NCBI RefSeq assembly: GCF_024868665.1
Contig: NC_079900.1
Span: 21,267,509-21,331,508 of the forward strand
DNA length: 64,000 nucleotides
Direction: 5' to 3'
Source: Triplophysa rosa
Lineage: Eukaryota > Chordata > Actinopteri > Cypriniformes > Nemacheilidae
Shown here: in pieces, positions 32,324-44,840 of the stretch
Position numbering within the stretch: position 1 is the first letter of the stretch
Layout: each line of letters starts with the position of its first letter
The notes under the pieces: model-generated
Seen by the model: the letters and a program-made list of their open reading frames with translations, nothing else
Database searches by the model: none
What the model was told of the DNA's origin: nothing
Position numbers and translations under genes: made by a program

Positions 32324-34392
32324 ACTCGGTAACAGGAGATCCTGTACTTCAGCATGAAAAATAGTGTGATGGGAATACGTAACTTTTTTTACGAAGTGGC
32401 TAATTCGTATGAATTTGAACGATGTAACTCGTACAACGACGCACGATAAAATGCAAAACCAGTGACATTACCTCATAAAATGGAATGAAACCTTGCTGAA
32501 GTGTAGACAATTTATCTGCACTGCACAAAGCTTGTTTGTTCAATGCCACACTGTATAACTCCTGTGCAAAATATATTCTGTTTTAATGATCTGTGATTGT
32601 AGAAAACTTCAATGGCTTTATTTACCTGCAGAAATTCCAAGAGTTGACTGTACTTCAATTATTAAGACTGCTGGTGAAATGTAAACAATAGCTGTTAAGC
32701 GTGCCACTGAATACAGTATGGCTATATTTTCCATATTATAAATGTAATCATTAACAGATGTTATCATTGTTATTATCTTTTAATACAGTATATACATCTA
32801 CACCCTAATTCAAATGTAATGCTTTGCTGTGATAAGATATGCTGTATTTCTCTTATTATGCCTAGGAAGCAGGAAGCCAGGAAATAAAAAATGCCTCCTG
32901 CGCCTATGCCTGCAGGGCATGCGACGAAGTTCATGACTGTTTCGACTCCTCAAACAGAACAACTGACAGGCCTCCAGTTACATCTTCATTATTACTCTGT
33001 GTTGAAGACACACACTTCATAAAATATCATGCATATGCAAGATATAACTTGTCCTAAATGTCTATTATAAGCCAAATCCACAGCAGAGGAGCCTTGTACC
33101 ACCCAAGGGATGTGATGAGGTTTGAATTGAATAGTTGACAAAAACAACAAAAGGAAAAAGTGTTGAAATAGTCACTTGCGACACATAGTGTGGCCAGGCC
33201 ACCCCAGCACATGGATTTAAATAACATTTAAATTAATGAAAACGTATTTATGTGGGTCAGGACCTGAGGTCTATACCCCATGTGCACACAGACCTTTCCT
33301 CAAACACTGAATTGCCTGTTATGAGTTTGTAACAGGTTTGTTTTGGTACGACATCATGTGATGCTGCGTCCTTCAGAAAAATGTGTAAGTGTTTGAATGC
33401 ATCTGCATCAGATGGTTCACGGTAACTTTGGTGGTCTTCAAGCATTCAAGAGTTGTATAGGCATTGCATTGCAAAGTGAACATGTGTACACTTCTCATCA
33501 TTTTAAAAAAGGATTTTGTACTTTTAATCTCTGATGTACTACAGAAACAGTTTTGCCAGATTGGGCAGTGTTTATATAACTGTGTTGTATTTACTACACA
33601 ACCAAGGCTACTATACTGTATGTACAAATATTACTGTTGTATTGCTTAAAAGTGAATATTAACTTTTCTTTTCAGTATTTTGAGGTCTGAAGAAATACAG
33701 CGCATCTTATTTTGTCCTGTTTCTCCAGTTTTCATTTTCAACATTATTTTTAATGACAATTTAGAAGAACTGTTGTCAGTAGTTCACAGAATTAAACACA
33801 AATGATCATTTCACCTAAACACATATACAGACCTAGTAAATTCAGAAAAACTGAAAATGTTTGTATTTTTTCCCTTTGTAGTTTCTGTCGGTTTTTAACG
33901 TTTAATGATGTTACCTTCATTAATTCAAAAACATTTTAGTTATGTGCCAGAAAAAGACACCCCTAATTAAATGATATATCATCTCATAGGCCTGTGTAGT
34001 TTGTGGCGGTGTATTTTAACTTCTTTTTAGCTTGGCTGTAGTTTAACTCTTTTAAAGTCTTCAGACAACAAAGAAACACAGCAATGAATATATTAGGATA
34101 AACAGTGGGAGCAAATGCATATGGAGAGAAGAGAGACATAATGAGCTTCACCAATATATTGACAGGAGAAAACATGAACAGAACTCGAGTGTGTGTTTCT
34201 GTAAATGTTCAACTAAGTTAAAAAATACTCACACATTTCAGGTGAATCATCTGTCAGTTTGCCGTGACTGTGTAACAGCGAAACTGTTATTAATACTAGA
34301 TATTATAGTAAAGACTATGCTTTATAATAAGCAGGCAGGTGTGTAAGTAAATTAGTAATTCACCGGTAAATTAAACGTCCTGTCAGAGGTGC
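32324..34392. other. No gene seen
   Basis: AT-rich, only short overlapping frames (33257-33649, 33984-34175). Recurs at 49188-51256. Confidence 0.4.
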
Positions 34393-34423
34393 CGCGCGCG
34401 CGCGCGCGCGCGCTCTCTCTCTC
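34393..34423. repeat. (CG)10 followed by (CT)n
   Basis: Twenty bases of alternating CG followed by alternating CT. A long pure CpG run is unusual in a methylated vertebrate genome and can adopt Z-DNA. It is conserved at the same length in unit 2 (51257-51287). Confidence 0.9.
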
Positions 34424-36540
34424 CTGACGCGCTGGAGCTCGAAGGTTCTAAGACAAACTGTGGAAATCTGTATTTATTCAATGATTTAGTGCTGTGTGAG
34501 TAAATGTGCTTTAGTTGATATACTATAAGCTAATGAAACTAACTGTCTTAACTTTAATGCGATATGTTGAACAAATGTAAAATAGGGCAGCTCTATGTGA
34601 CGCATGTGAAAGTGATAGCTGGCACAAATTGGACTTAATAATTCAGGAAAAATATACAAAATGTTATATTATAGATTTCTCCGGTTGTTTATTTGCATAA
34701 TTTTGCTATCACTAACTACTATTGATAAGAATGAGGTGAGGCAATCAGAACAGCTTGTTTTTAAGAGTTGCATTTCGCAAGAGCAACCTTCATTTTCTGG
34801 TTTTACTTCATGCATCTCTTATTTTTTCATATTTCACCACCAAGTGTAAACAGTCTTAGAAATAATGCCCATTATATCCGCGTGGCTTTATATATCTGCA
34901 AACGGATTCTTAAAACAAACGTCGCTTTTAGTGAATGACCATGAAAATCACAAAACAAAAGACAACTATCCAGAATAAAACTTCTGCTCTGATCGCACAG
35001 AGAGAAATAAAAGTGAAATACTACAGTACCTCGAAGCTCGTTTGTTTCCGCGAAAGTCCCGACCATGAGATCCACAGTCGTGCATCTTCAGACGAACTCA
35101 ATTACACAGAAGACCGGGGCAGGATTTAACACATAATCCACTCCTGAATGGAGCCTCGCGAGCTGATCTTCATAAATCTACGCTTTATATTTTGCTTCAG
35201 TCTTTGATGATGACACACGTTAGTTTCACTGAAGGTACTGTGAATGAAGTCCACTCAAATGTGAAGCTGGGAAGAGTCTATCTACATCATCCTGACGTCA
35301 ACACTTAGCAGTCTTAACAGGCTGTACATTTTAAAATCAAATTAAATTATACATTTCAGACAATAGAACAGTATAATGTAAGAATTAAAAGTAGCATAAC
35401 TTCTGCAAATATGATATTACATATGAAAAAAACTAAAAAAATATTTTTCAGGTTAACTCTATATAGTTATTTTACTTATTATACGTATCTTATTTATTTA
35501 TTTACATAGTTATTTATTACATATTATTTTTCCCAGCAATAAAAGTTCATTTATTACACAGGGTTATTTAGCAATGAAAGTAAATTTAACAAACATTGAG
35601 CTTTCGTGACAAGTTGCCCCAATACCAGGGCATGTTGCTATGCAGTAGGCTATATATGGGGTAATTTGTCACAAAAGATAGGGTATACCTGCAATTTGCT
35701 TTTCGGCTAATTTTAGGCATTAAAATTAAAATCCAGAACAATTAGTCATATCAAAAATGTAAAAGTAAAAAACTGGAATTTCAGTCTGGAACATAGAGTT
35801 TACAACATTAATTGAAACCTGAATGTTTGACATGCAAAACCACTGCTAGAGGAAACATACCTTTGTGTGATTGTTTAAAGTGTAAACTTCCCCAGCCAAC
35901 CTGCACACTTCTTAAACATCAAATACTGTAATAAAACTGATAAGTCTCTATTCAAAGCCAGGATAAAGTGTACACTGTTTAAAAAAACTGATGCCAGGAC
36001 ATTATCAGTTAATTATAAGGACATTTTACCCTAAAATGTAATGCAATGCAAAATTTAAAATGCAGATTTTTTTAAGTTTATGGCAGCCCAAGAAAACTAT
36101 CCACAGGGACCATAAGAGTCACTTAACATAACATACAATGTCATGCCTGACGCGTAATTCCATAACCTTTTCTCTTCAACATGCACAATCAGATAGTCAT
36201 CATGCCACAAACACACTGTGAACGGGTCCCATTACAGTCTTAGGTCTGTGGGAATCTGATTTATTTTGTGTGTGAACTGTCACTGGGAGGTCCACCATTA
36301 CTCGCAATGCCACACACTATGCAATGGCAGCATTCACTTAATCCCAATGAAACCATAAAAAATTATAGATGGTGTTTGTTAAGAAAGCATCGCTTTGTAT
36401 TAACAGCGCTAAAAAGACTGCTGCCCTTAAACATTACTTATCTTGCACTAAAAGACGTTAACCAATCAGACTTAACAATGGATGATTATGACTCGTAACA
36501 AAAATTGACTTAATCCAGTGAACAACATGCTATAACACTA
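34424..36540. other. No gene seen
   Basis: AT-rich, with short frames at 34661-35129 and 36268-36498 and no recognisable motifs. Recurs at 51288-53404. Confidence 0.4.
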
Positions 36541-36690
36541 CCCTATCACCAGAACACCCTGCCAGCTGCCAAACATTGCCCTACCATATAAAGCACCCTA
36601 GAAATGACCAACCACATAGCCGTACCCTAGCAACACATTAGTACACTCCAGTAGTGCTCTATGACAACCACCCAGAACACCTTACCAACA
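36541..36690. repeat. Low-complexity CCTAGCAAC/ACCACCCAGAACACC repeat
   Basis: Irregular repetition of ACCCTAGCAACACATTAG, CAACCACCCAGAACACC and similar phrases, typical of zebrafish-type low-complexity satellites. Recurs at 53405-53554. Confidence 0.5.
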
Positions 36691-37096
36691 AAAAGAAGGA
36701 GTCTACAAAGCATGGTGAAAAACTGCTAAAGTTTTCATAGCTTCTTACTGTGAAAAGACAAAATGACTTAAAGAGGGTAAGAATAATCATCTGTGTGCAT
36801 CAGACAAAGGTACACTGGATTAGTCCTGCAGTGCCTCCTTTAACCCCATTTTCTTGATCCATTACGCAACCCTAACACTGTATTCAGCAAATGCCTTTAA
36901 GCAATTCATGTGTTCAAGCGGGATTTCCTGCTCACTGTGACACTGCTGTAAATGACGGCGTGGGAGGCATCAAGCCCAGAGGTGCACTGCTCGTGAGTGC
37001 CAGTCAAATGCCAAACATTAATAAATACCGCTGTCATGGGTTACTGACCCATGGACCCTATTCCTACCTCTGAGGTATTTATAATTGCCACGCCTG

Positions 37097-37256
37097 CAGA
37101 GGTGGGTAGTAACGCGCTACATTTACTTCGTTACATTTACTTGAGTAACATTTTGGAAAATATGTACTTTTTAAGTAAAATTAAAAGTGTGTACTTTTAC
37201 TCTTACTTGAGTAAATTTCTAATAGAAAATCTGTACTTTTACTTCGTTACATAACT
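37097..37256. repeat. GTGGGTAGTAACGCGCTAC element end
   Basis: Begins CAGAGGTGGGTAGTAACGCG and continues with repeated TTTACTT(G)AGTAA and GTACTTTTACT phrases. This is a widespread fish element end. Only one end is present. Recurs at 53961-54120. Confidence 0.6.
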
Positions 37257-37319
37257 TACATTGCGTGACGTTCCTTCGTTCCTTCATTTTAGCTTTTTAA
37301 AACGCGTTGTTTATTTCAA

Positions 37320-37500
37320 GGTTGTCGTCTCTTTTTACGGGTATTACCAAGTGATCGATTCGTTTGAGTCGATTCTTTTGAAAGCATTAATTGAACAATG
37401 GCAAACCATTTGAATAGGCTAATGAATCAGTTCAAATGATTTGTTCAGTTCGGAAAACAATCTGAATCATCTGAAGCAGGATTACTCACTCCTCGTAGCG
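37320..37500. repeat. GATTCGTTTGAGTCGATTC-type repeat
   Basis: Repeated GATTC/GAATC phrases around GAGTCGATTCTTTTGAAAGC and CAGTTCAAATGATTTGTTCA. This looks like a common cyprinid interspersed repeat. Recurs at about 54184-54364, with several substitutions between copies. Confidence 0.4.
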
Positions 37501-37620
37501 CGAAACTTAAGAACACGCTGGTCTGTCTGATATTGTCATTCAACACAACCTGATATTAACTCTATATAACCCTTTGCCATGTTATGACATCACAACCAGT
37601 CAGCCTGGCATGCCCCGACC

Positions 37621-38129
37621 TGTCATGATTCTCGGGTGAGACACAAGGACAAAGGTACAGAGCACCCAGACGCAAACAGCGGGTAAGGGGTTAACAAGAC
37701 ATTTAATAAAATATAAATACAAAACAAAGACCCACGTGGGGGTAACATAACAAAACATGGGTATCAAAAGGACAGAGACTAACTACACTAAACAAGACTA
37801 AAAATAACATCTACTACATATTACAAAAGACTAACTACACTAACAGGACAAGAACTCACCCACACGAAACATGACACAGTACACAATGAACCAGCACAGG
37901 ACAATGAAACATGAGGACTATATAAAGGGGAGAAAATCAAGAGGGAACAGGTGCGGGACTAATTAACAAGCAATAATGAGACGAAAGGGCGGGAACAGAG
38001 ACGCCACACCGGAGAGAGAGGGAATGTGGAAGGCCGAAACTTCTCTCTCCACATAAAACAAGGGATCCTGTCGTGATTCTGCCACAAGATCAAGAAAGAC
38101 ATGACAAGATGACATGACAAATCACGACA
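37621..38129 (-). mobile_element. Solo LTR, same family as the element at 3919-5840 (unit 1)
   Basis: TGTCATGATTCTCGGGTGAG...AATCACGACA. The inverse strand aligns with the LTRs at 3919 and 5334 along most of its length, with shared GGAGAGAG, TTCCCGCCCTTT and GGTGAG(T/G) blocks. It is flanked by CCGACC on both sides (37615-37620 and 38130-38135). No internal region remains. The minus-strand frame 37959-38153 is incidental. Recurs at 54485-54993. Confidence 0.75.
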
Positions 38130-38140
38130 CCGACCACTTT

Positions 38141-38293
38141 TTAAAGGGGTCATATGACACGGCTAAAACGAATATTATGGTGTGTCTACACGATTTAAGG
38201 TTCAAAAACGCTGTATTTTCCACATACCGTGAATGTTTGTATGTCCTCTTTGCCCCGCCTCTCTGAAAGGCGTGGATTTTTTACAAAGCTCAT
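38141..38293. mobile_element. TTAA MITE truncated at the duplication junction
   Basis: First 153 bp of the AAAGGGGTCATATG family (TTAAAGGGGTCATATGACAC). It ends abruptly at AAGCTCAT, where sequence from 21425 onward begins. The complete version is at 55005-55551. Confidence 0.85.
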
Positions 38294-40328
38294 ATGGAAG
38301 GCCCTGACTGGGCCCGAGAAGATCCGGAAGTCTGGTTCGGCTCATCTGCAGCTTTCAGCTGCGAAGCGGAGATCGAAGACTACTGTAATAATTTAGCCTG
38401 TTAATCGGCCTAATCTGTGGTACAATCGGCCGATGCCGATTCATTAAAAAATAAAAATTAATCGGCCCGATTAATCAGCCGGCCGATCAATCGGTTGACC
38501 TCTAGTTTAAATCCTGACTTGTTGTTTCCCCTCGTTTACGCATTATGTCCGTAGGCGGTCCTTTGTGGCTGTTTAAACGCATTCAACCACAAGAGCATCT
38601 ACTTTCCTGTCAGGCTGTCTACTGTTGACTTTTGAGCAATGTATTATTACTATGAATTAGACTGCTATCTTGTACTCTGCAATAAACACTTACTCAATCT
38701 TTCTCAATCAAGTGCACTGATTTGAAGAGACATGTCTTCAACAAATGTTTAATTTAAGCAATATTCTGTATCACTTCTTATTACTTAATAGATTTTATGA
38801 GATGGTGGAAAAAAGAAAATCGGCCAAACATATCGGCCCAGAAAATCGGCCTCATATATCGGCTGGCCTGATTTTCTGGCATTGGCCAGAGAAAACCCCA
38901 TATCAGTCGACCTCTGATTAAAATAATTTTGTTCACTCTGATGCACTTTTTGTCAGGAGATTTTGAATAAATTGTGGCCATCAGCAGCACTGGTTAACCC
39001 AGCACCTGTTTCGTTCTCACCACACTGCAAAAAGCAGCTGTTCGGCCCATTTGAAGTCTATAACGGTAACCTGCAGGGTGTGTCTTCGCCTAAAGAGTTT
39101 GTGTTTGTGCCAAGTAAGGTCCAGGGTTCAGCAAGCAGAGTACAAAACGAGGTCAGCTCCTCTTGTCTGTTTACACAATACCACAAACCCGAGCTCGGAC
39201 CGCATGGGCCACGCTAAAAACACTGACATCAGGAGCCCACTCCTGTGACGCAAATCACTGCGATGTTTTTCAGCCTTTTTCAGAGTGCCACTCAGAGTGC
39301 CAATCCAATTTAAGTGAATAAATACTGCGCTGGGTGGCAGAAACACTTCAGTGTGTGCGAGAGGTAACGTGCACTGACAGGCTGTTACACAATGAAATGC
39401 ACAAGTTTTTCATTTGGGCCAAATATACGATGACTATTATTCAACAAGCTGTTCATGAATAATGGGTTCAGTTATTTGAAAAGAAAATTAACAATGACAC
39501 ATAGTTTATCAAGTATTTTGACATTTTGGAATAAGCACCTTAGCACAATGTGTCAGAACATTGGAACGTTTTAAATGTTAAATAGTGAATAACATAACAA
39601 TATCAAAAAATATTTTTTTTGTTTAAATAAAGGATTAAATGTGGTATATTTGAATTTGAAAAGTTTATAGAATGTGTTAGTTTTAATTATTTTTGGAATT
39701 AGTTGGAAAAGATTGAATTAAAGGGGTTTTTATCATAAGTTCACAACAACTTGCATAGGTTTGGAATGATACGAGGGTGAGTAAATAAGGATGGACTTTC
39801 CACAGCTGAGCTTTTGCTCGAAAACATGTAAACACTACGTTTCACAGCCTGTCTCTCTCAACGACACAAAAGCTGTATCATCAGGTCAGTCACTTCCTCA
39901 AGGCATGATATGATCCTAATTAAACAACATTTGCCCTTTCACAAAGCAAAAACTGGATTTTCACCACAGCCGAGACGCCGGTCTAATTAGCATCCAAGCT
40001 TTTCTATTGGCTTTGCATTATACACCCCTATGAACTGTGTTGACTACACTCTGGTAGAAGGTAAATGTCACAAATCCACTAGCAGCGAGATTGACCTCTA
40101 CCTTTACACATGCGTGATGGTAAGAGATATGCTGTATTATATCAATAATAGAGTCAAACAATGTTTATTAATAAATATTATGTTCGACTACACAACCTGA
40201 TTGATAATCCTGGTGTCATTCCTTTACTTACAATTTTACACTGCAGGGTCATTTACACTACAGAGTCATTCATCTTTCACTGTGTTTACGCAAACTGCTG
40301 GCCATCTGTAACCATGTTGCATACAGTA

Positions 40329-41458
40329 TTAAAGGTACAGTGTGTAATTTTTTGGAGGATCTATTGACAGAAATGCAATATTCTGTAATATACATATCTA
40401 TGTGTTCAGAGGTGTAAAAAGAGTAGTGCTTTCAATCGATTAAAAAAATTAATCTGATTAATCACAAATTGTTTCTGTACATAACATTAATGTTTTATAT
40501 ACTTTATAATACTTTTTAATATACTTTTACATTCTAATAATTTCACATTTAATCTCCATATTAATGTAGAAACAACAGATTTCTTTAACAGCATTTTATG
40601 AATGAAAGCCAACAATCTGATATTAGTACTGAAACTGATGTCTCTAATAAAGCTAGAAGCTGTCTATCTACACTGAACGCGTCAAAGCAACTGTTTCAAA
40701 TCGCGCTCAAGTGGTCTAAAAGCCTTTACATGAATAAGAGTGTGATTATTTAATGTAGCGCTAGACAAAGGATGACAAAACAAACGGATGCTGCATTAAT
40801 TGCGTTAATTTGAATTAAATATTAAATATTTTTACACGTTAATCTGAAAAAAAATTATCGCATGTGTTAACGCCTTAACGTTGTTGACCTTACATAATGA
40901 AGCGTTATGTTTTAATTATCTTACATTTACATTCATTCATTTGGCAGACGCTTTTATCCAAAGCGACTTACAAGTAGGAGAGCATATAAACAGTTTGTCA
41001 ACACGCTAAACAGTACTGCTAGTTCACAAGGCCATGCTACTAGGAGGATTAAACCTGGAGTAAGCAAGGGAGAGAAAGAACAACAAGATTTTTTTTATTA
41101 GACACAAGACATAGACGGTTATTGGTTAGTCAAATAAATGCGGAACAGGTATGTTTTGAGCTGTTGTGAAGGATGCTGCAGTTCAGGTGGAGGCTGGGAG
41201 TTCATTCATACACCGCGGGTCCCCTTACATGGAATTCATCATGTTATTTCTACAGTAGCCCTAAACGGACACACTGCTCTACAGCGTATTTCGTAAATAT
41301 CTCTTTTGGCAAAGAAGTGAAAATGTGACGACATCTTAGTTCTGTGTCAGCCACCATAGTACTTCGAAAGGGAGGGGTGGAGTGAGCAATTCGCTGTTGG
41401 TTGCAATTCACAACCTCACCCCTAGATGCTGATTAAATTTCATATACTGGACCTTTAA
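40329..41458. mobile_element. Unit 2 copy of the TTAA MITE with inserts
   Basis: Counterpart of 23460-24589, with the same TTAA limits and the same inserted sequence, so the insertions predate the duplication. Confidence 0.65.
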
Positions 41459-42186
41459 GCAAAAAACAAAGAAGTTTGGCCAAACCATCCTAGGGGGTAA
41501 AATGTTAAAGACTAATTTGACTTTATATTCACATATAAATCACAAATTTATTTTATTAATATAAACTGGGTTTGCCAGTGACTGGCTCTTAAAAGTGTGA
41601 AATGGACAACTCAGTATAGTTGCTAGTAAAGGGCTTAAAACCGCAAAAGTTGTGGTGACATCAGATGTGTTATGACATCATTTCCTGCAGCCCCAGGGTG
41701 ATTCTCAGAATTGAGCGTTAATGAGAAACAATTGCAGCAAGCCGGTCACTAACTGCCTACTCTATAAGAATGAATAGGAATCCTAACCGTTTTTTTTTCA
41801 GAGAAGCTCCTTAAACCAGGACTGACTGTTCTCTATTTTGTTTCCCATATAGCTGTGCTCTTTCTTTCTTTCTTTCTTTCTTTCTTTCACATACTATAAT
41901 AAAGGTATTTAAACTCAGCAACATTTCATATTCATTCATTTACTCCTTCAATTATGCAGTCATGTAAAAAGTAGGATAAAGCAATTTTGTGCAGTATAAA
42001 CCGGGGTAAGACATGAGATGACCCTGATCATTATAATCAGATATTACTATACAATGATGACCAGAAATTACCCCCCTTGTTGTAACATAAGGTATTGTGT
42101 TTATTGATGCAACAGTAAATAAGATGTGTTGGGAAAAGTTTACAGTAATGATGTCACGTCACATGTGTCCTAAAGGCAAACACACA

Positions 42187-42571
42187 TTAAAGCAACACTT
42201 TGTCGTTTTTCGACCTTAAAATAATAACTCTAAAATTATTTCAGTGGAAGAACAACTCTTAACCAGACAAATTCGACTCCCACTGCTACCTGAGCAACCT
42301 CATAGCGGCTACAACCACACTCTGCAAGTTCTGTGTTAGGGTCGGTACACACAGCCCCGCCCATCCCCTGCCTGCGGAAGAGTGCCACATGGTTTCCAAA
42401 CGACGTTTCTGCATTCGCCGGTTCCATCAGCTTGGTAAACAAATTCACGTGTATTGCGCTGCCCACAGGGGAGGTTATACAGCGACATTATTTACGACAC
42501 TAGTAAAAGACAATTGCGCTTATCAATCACATGGGGGAGCTGTGAGCAAAAGTTCTATAGTGTTGCTTTAA
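42187..42571. mobile_element. Unit 2 copy of the AAAGCAACACT MITE
   Basis: Counterpart of 25318-25702, with identical ends. Confidence 0.75.
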
Positions 42572-44385
42572 AACATTGCTCTCAACCACACCAGTGATGC
42601 TGCAGGACTGTGTCATTTTTAAATGTGCAATGTTTGTGATTACCAGGGATTTGTTCGGTCATGTCGATTTGTGTTTATTTGAAAGTGATACTGAACCTTG
42701 TTTAGCTTTAAAATAGAAACTATTAACTGTTTTCTTGGTGGAAGGAAGCAATCTCACAACGCACTTCAGTTTCAGCCATAGCATATTTCAGGAAAGAAAT
42801 GAAAAATGAATGTGAGATAAAGGTTCTCTTCCAAAATATAGCCAACTGCATACAGGTAGCATTTGATCACATGTGCTACTAGCAGTGACGTCATAAAGCA
42901 ATTACAGTAGCAGCACGAAAAACTCTTCCATGTTAATCTTCCATGAATTGATATTTCTTTTTATTTCACGCTGAGTTGCCCCGCTCACAGCGAAATGGGA
43001 TTGGTCCAAAATCTGACTTCACATCTTTCCGTTTTTGATGAGCGTCACTGCATTTTTTTATTTCAACGCTCGCCACTGGTAACATGTCACGACTCACGCC
43101 TGGTTAAGATATGTGTCACGACAGACCCACAAAAGCTGATTGGGTTAATGGCATGAGCGTCTGTTCTTCCACAGGACAAATGACACAGCGCTAATGTGAT
43201 TTCACAGACAGATAAAGAGCATGTGTGTTTGAGAACGTTTTATTAAATGATCCCTGACCAGCATCCAGCTTCATGTGCAGTGTTTCATGTACTTGGACAG
43301 ATTTAATAAACTCAGAGTTGATCCGTTTAACACACCACGGAAAGGAAAGCGGAACATGATTGGCAATAAAATTTGAGCTGGTTAAAAACGGAGAAGTCGA
43401 TGCTAACTCAGTAAGTGAAGGGTTATGGTTTCCTAAAGCTCTCAGGCACTGTTTGTACCTGTTGAATGCATGTGAGTGCACATACAGCGCACATGAACGA
43501 TAAGAGGCTGTCATTTTCCTCAGGTTACGTGTGCTGTTACACGCATATTATTAAACATGTCATGAAACATATTTGAGTCGTTTTGATATATTGTGCAACT
43601 GTAGTGCATAGTGAAGCAAAGCTTCAGAATGGAAGCTTTTTCTTCTTATCCACTGTGATATTCGAGTGGCCGCAAATATCTCATGATAAGTGCCAACCTC
43701 AAATACGGTTCTGATATATTTGCCTCAGATATGTATCTCTGTCCAGATCTCTTTGACATTACAGGAAAATGTACAGAAGAGTACAGAATATGTAGCACAG
43801 AGGATATTATCTCCTCAGCTCTGTCCCCTTAACTGATGTCATGATTCACAAAATGAGTAAATTCTTTTTAAAGCATCCACATTGCTTCCTTGTTTCCATT
43901 TCTGATAGCACGTGTAGCTGAATCAACTGTTTAGCTAAAAATATCCCAGACATTATGGTCAGAGAGGTGGGGAGGAGGAAGCTGCTTTTCTAAGGTAAAA
44001 AAAACAACAATAGAGATAAAACACGCATATTAAAGACTCAGTGTGAAGATTTCCACCTCACACAGTGTGTGTATGTGTATCAGCCCCACAGCATCTCAGT
44101 CTCCAGAAATAGAGACAGCTGTTCATTAACCACAAAAACTTCTCAAAGCACCCTTGAGTCTGGTGTGTAGTGTGGTTTCCACACTTCGCTTCGACTGTAT
44201 GCCTGCCGTTTAAGTGGTGCTTATGATGTTAATAAATCTTTTAAATGAATAAATCATTCATGTTCACTTACTTTCACTGACCCCTGAGTCTCGACTGTAT
44301 AGCTTTGTAGTGCAGGCTGTTTTAGTAATAATAGTTTGTCATTTGTTTGCATCAGCGTATTATTTTTAATTATTACACGGCTCGT

Positions 44386-44840
44386 TGGAATGCTTGATTC
44401 TGATTAGCCAGTTGCGACACTTGCAAGTTCGCTATTTCCATATAACAACCGCTCTAAACGAATAACACACGGTAACCCAGATGCAGAAATTAAATATAAA
44501 TGGCTTTTAATAACATATATGACATTATATTTACAAGTGATTAAGCCAAATTGCCTGTTCGTGACATTTGAATGTCGTTTCTAACCTTAAAACGGAAAGT
44601 AAACGGCTTTTCCTCACGGAAGGTCTGAATTTGGTAAAAATGAGCTAATAAAATATTTCTAATTTCATGTCCAGTTTTTTTCTCATGTGGCAAGTAGCCG
44701 TGTAATAAGTTGGATAATGTACAAGCAGCCGGCTGTTATCGCGAAATAAGCCCCTTCAGTGTGATACAAGACACTGATCACACCTCATCACACTGTCGGG
44801 GCTTATTTCTGCGATAACAACCGGCTGCCTGTACATGATC
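44386..44840. mobile_element. Unit 2 copy of the palindromic repeat
   Basis: Counterpart of 27522-27976. Three differences from unit 1 fall in or next to the hairpin arms (44726-44827), and in each case unit 2 has the base that pairs. Confidence 0.6.

Larger units (their letters stand above)
21425..38293 (+). repeat. Tandem segmental duplication, unit 1 (16,869 bp)
   Basis: Every feature from 21425 to 38293 recurs in the same order and orientation at 38294-55157, at offset +16869 up to about 25730 and +16864 after that. The change is due to a 5-bp TGATG present twice in unit 1 (25726-25735) and once in unit 2. About 30 substitutions were found by eye, giving about 99.8% identity. The unit contains only repeats and unassigned sequence. 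Confidence 0.95.
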
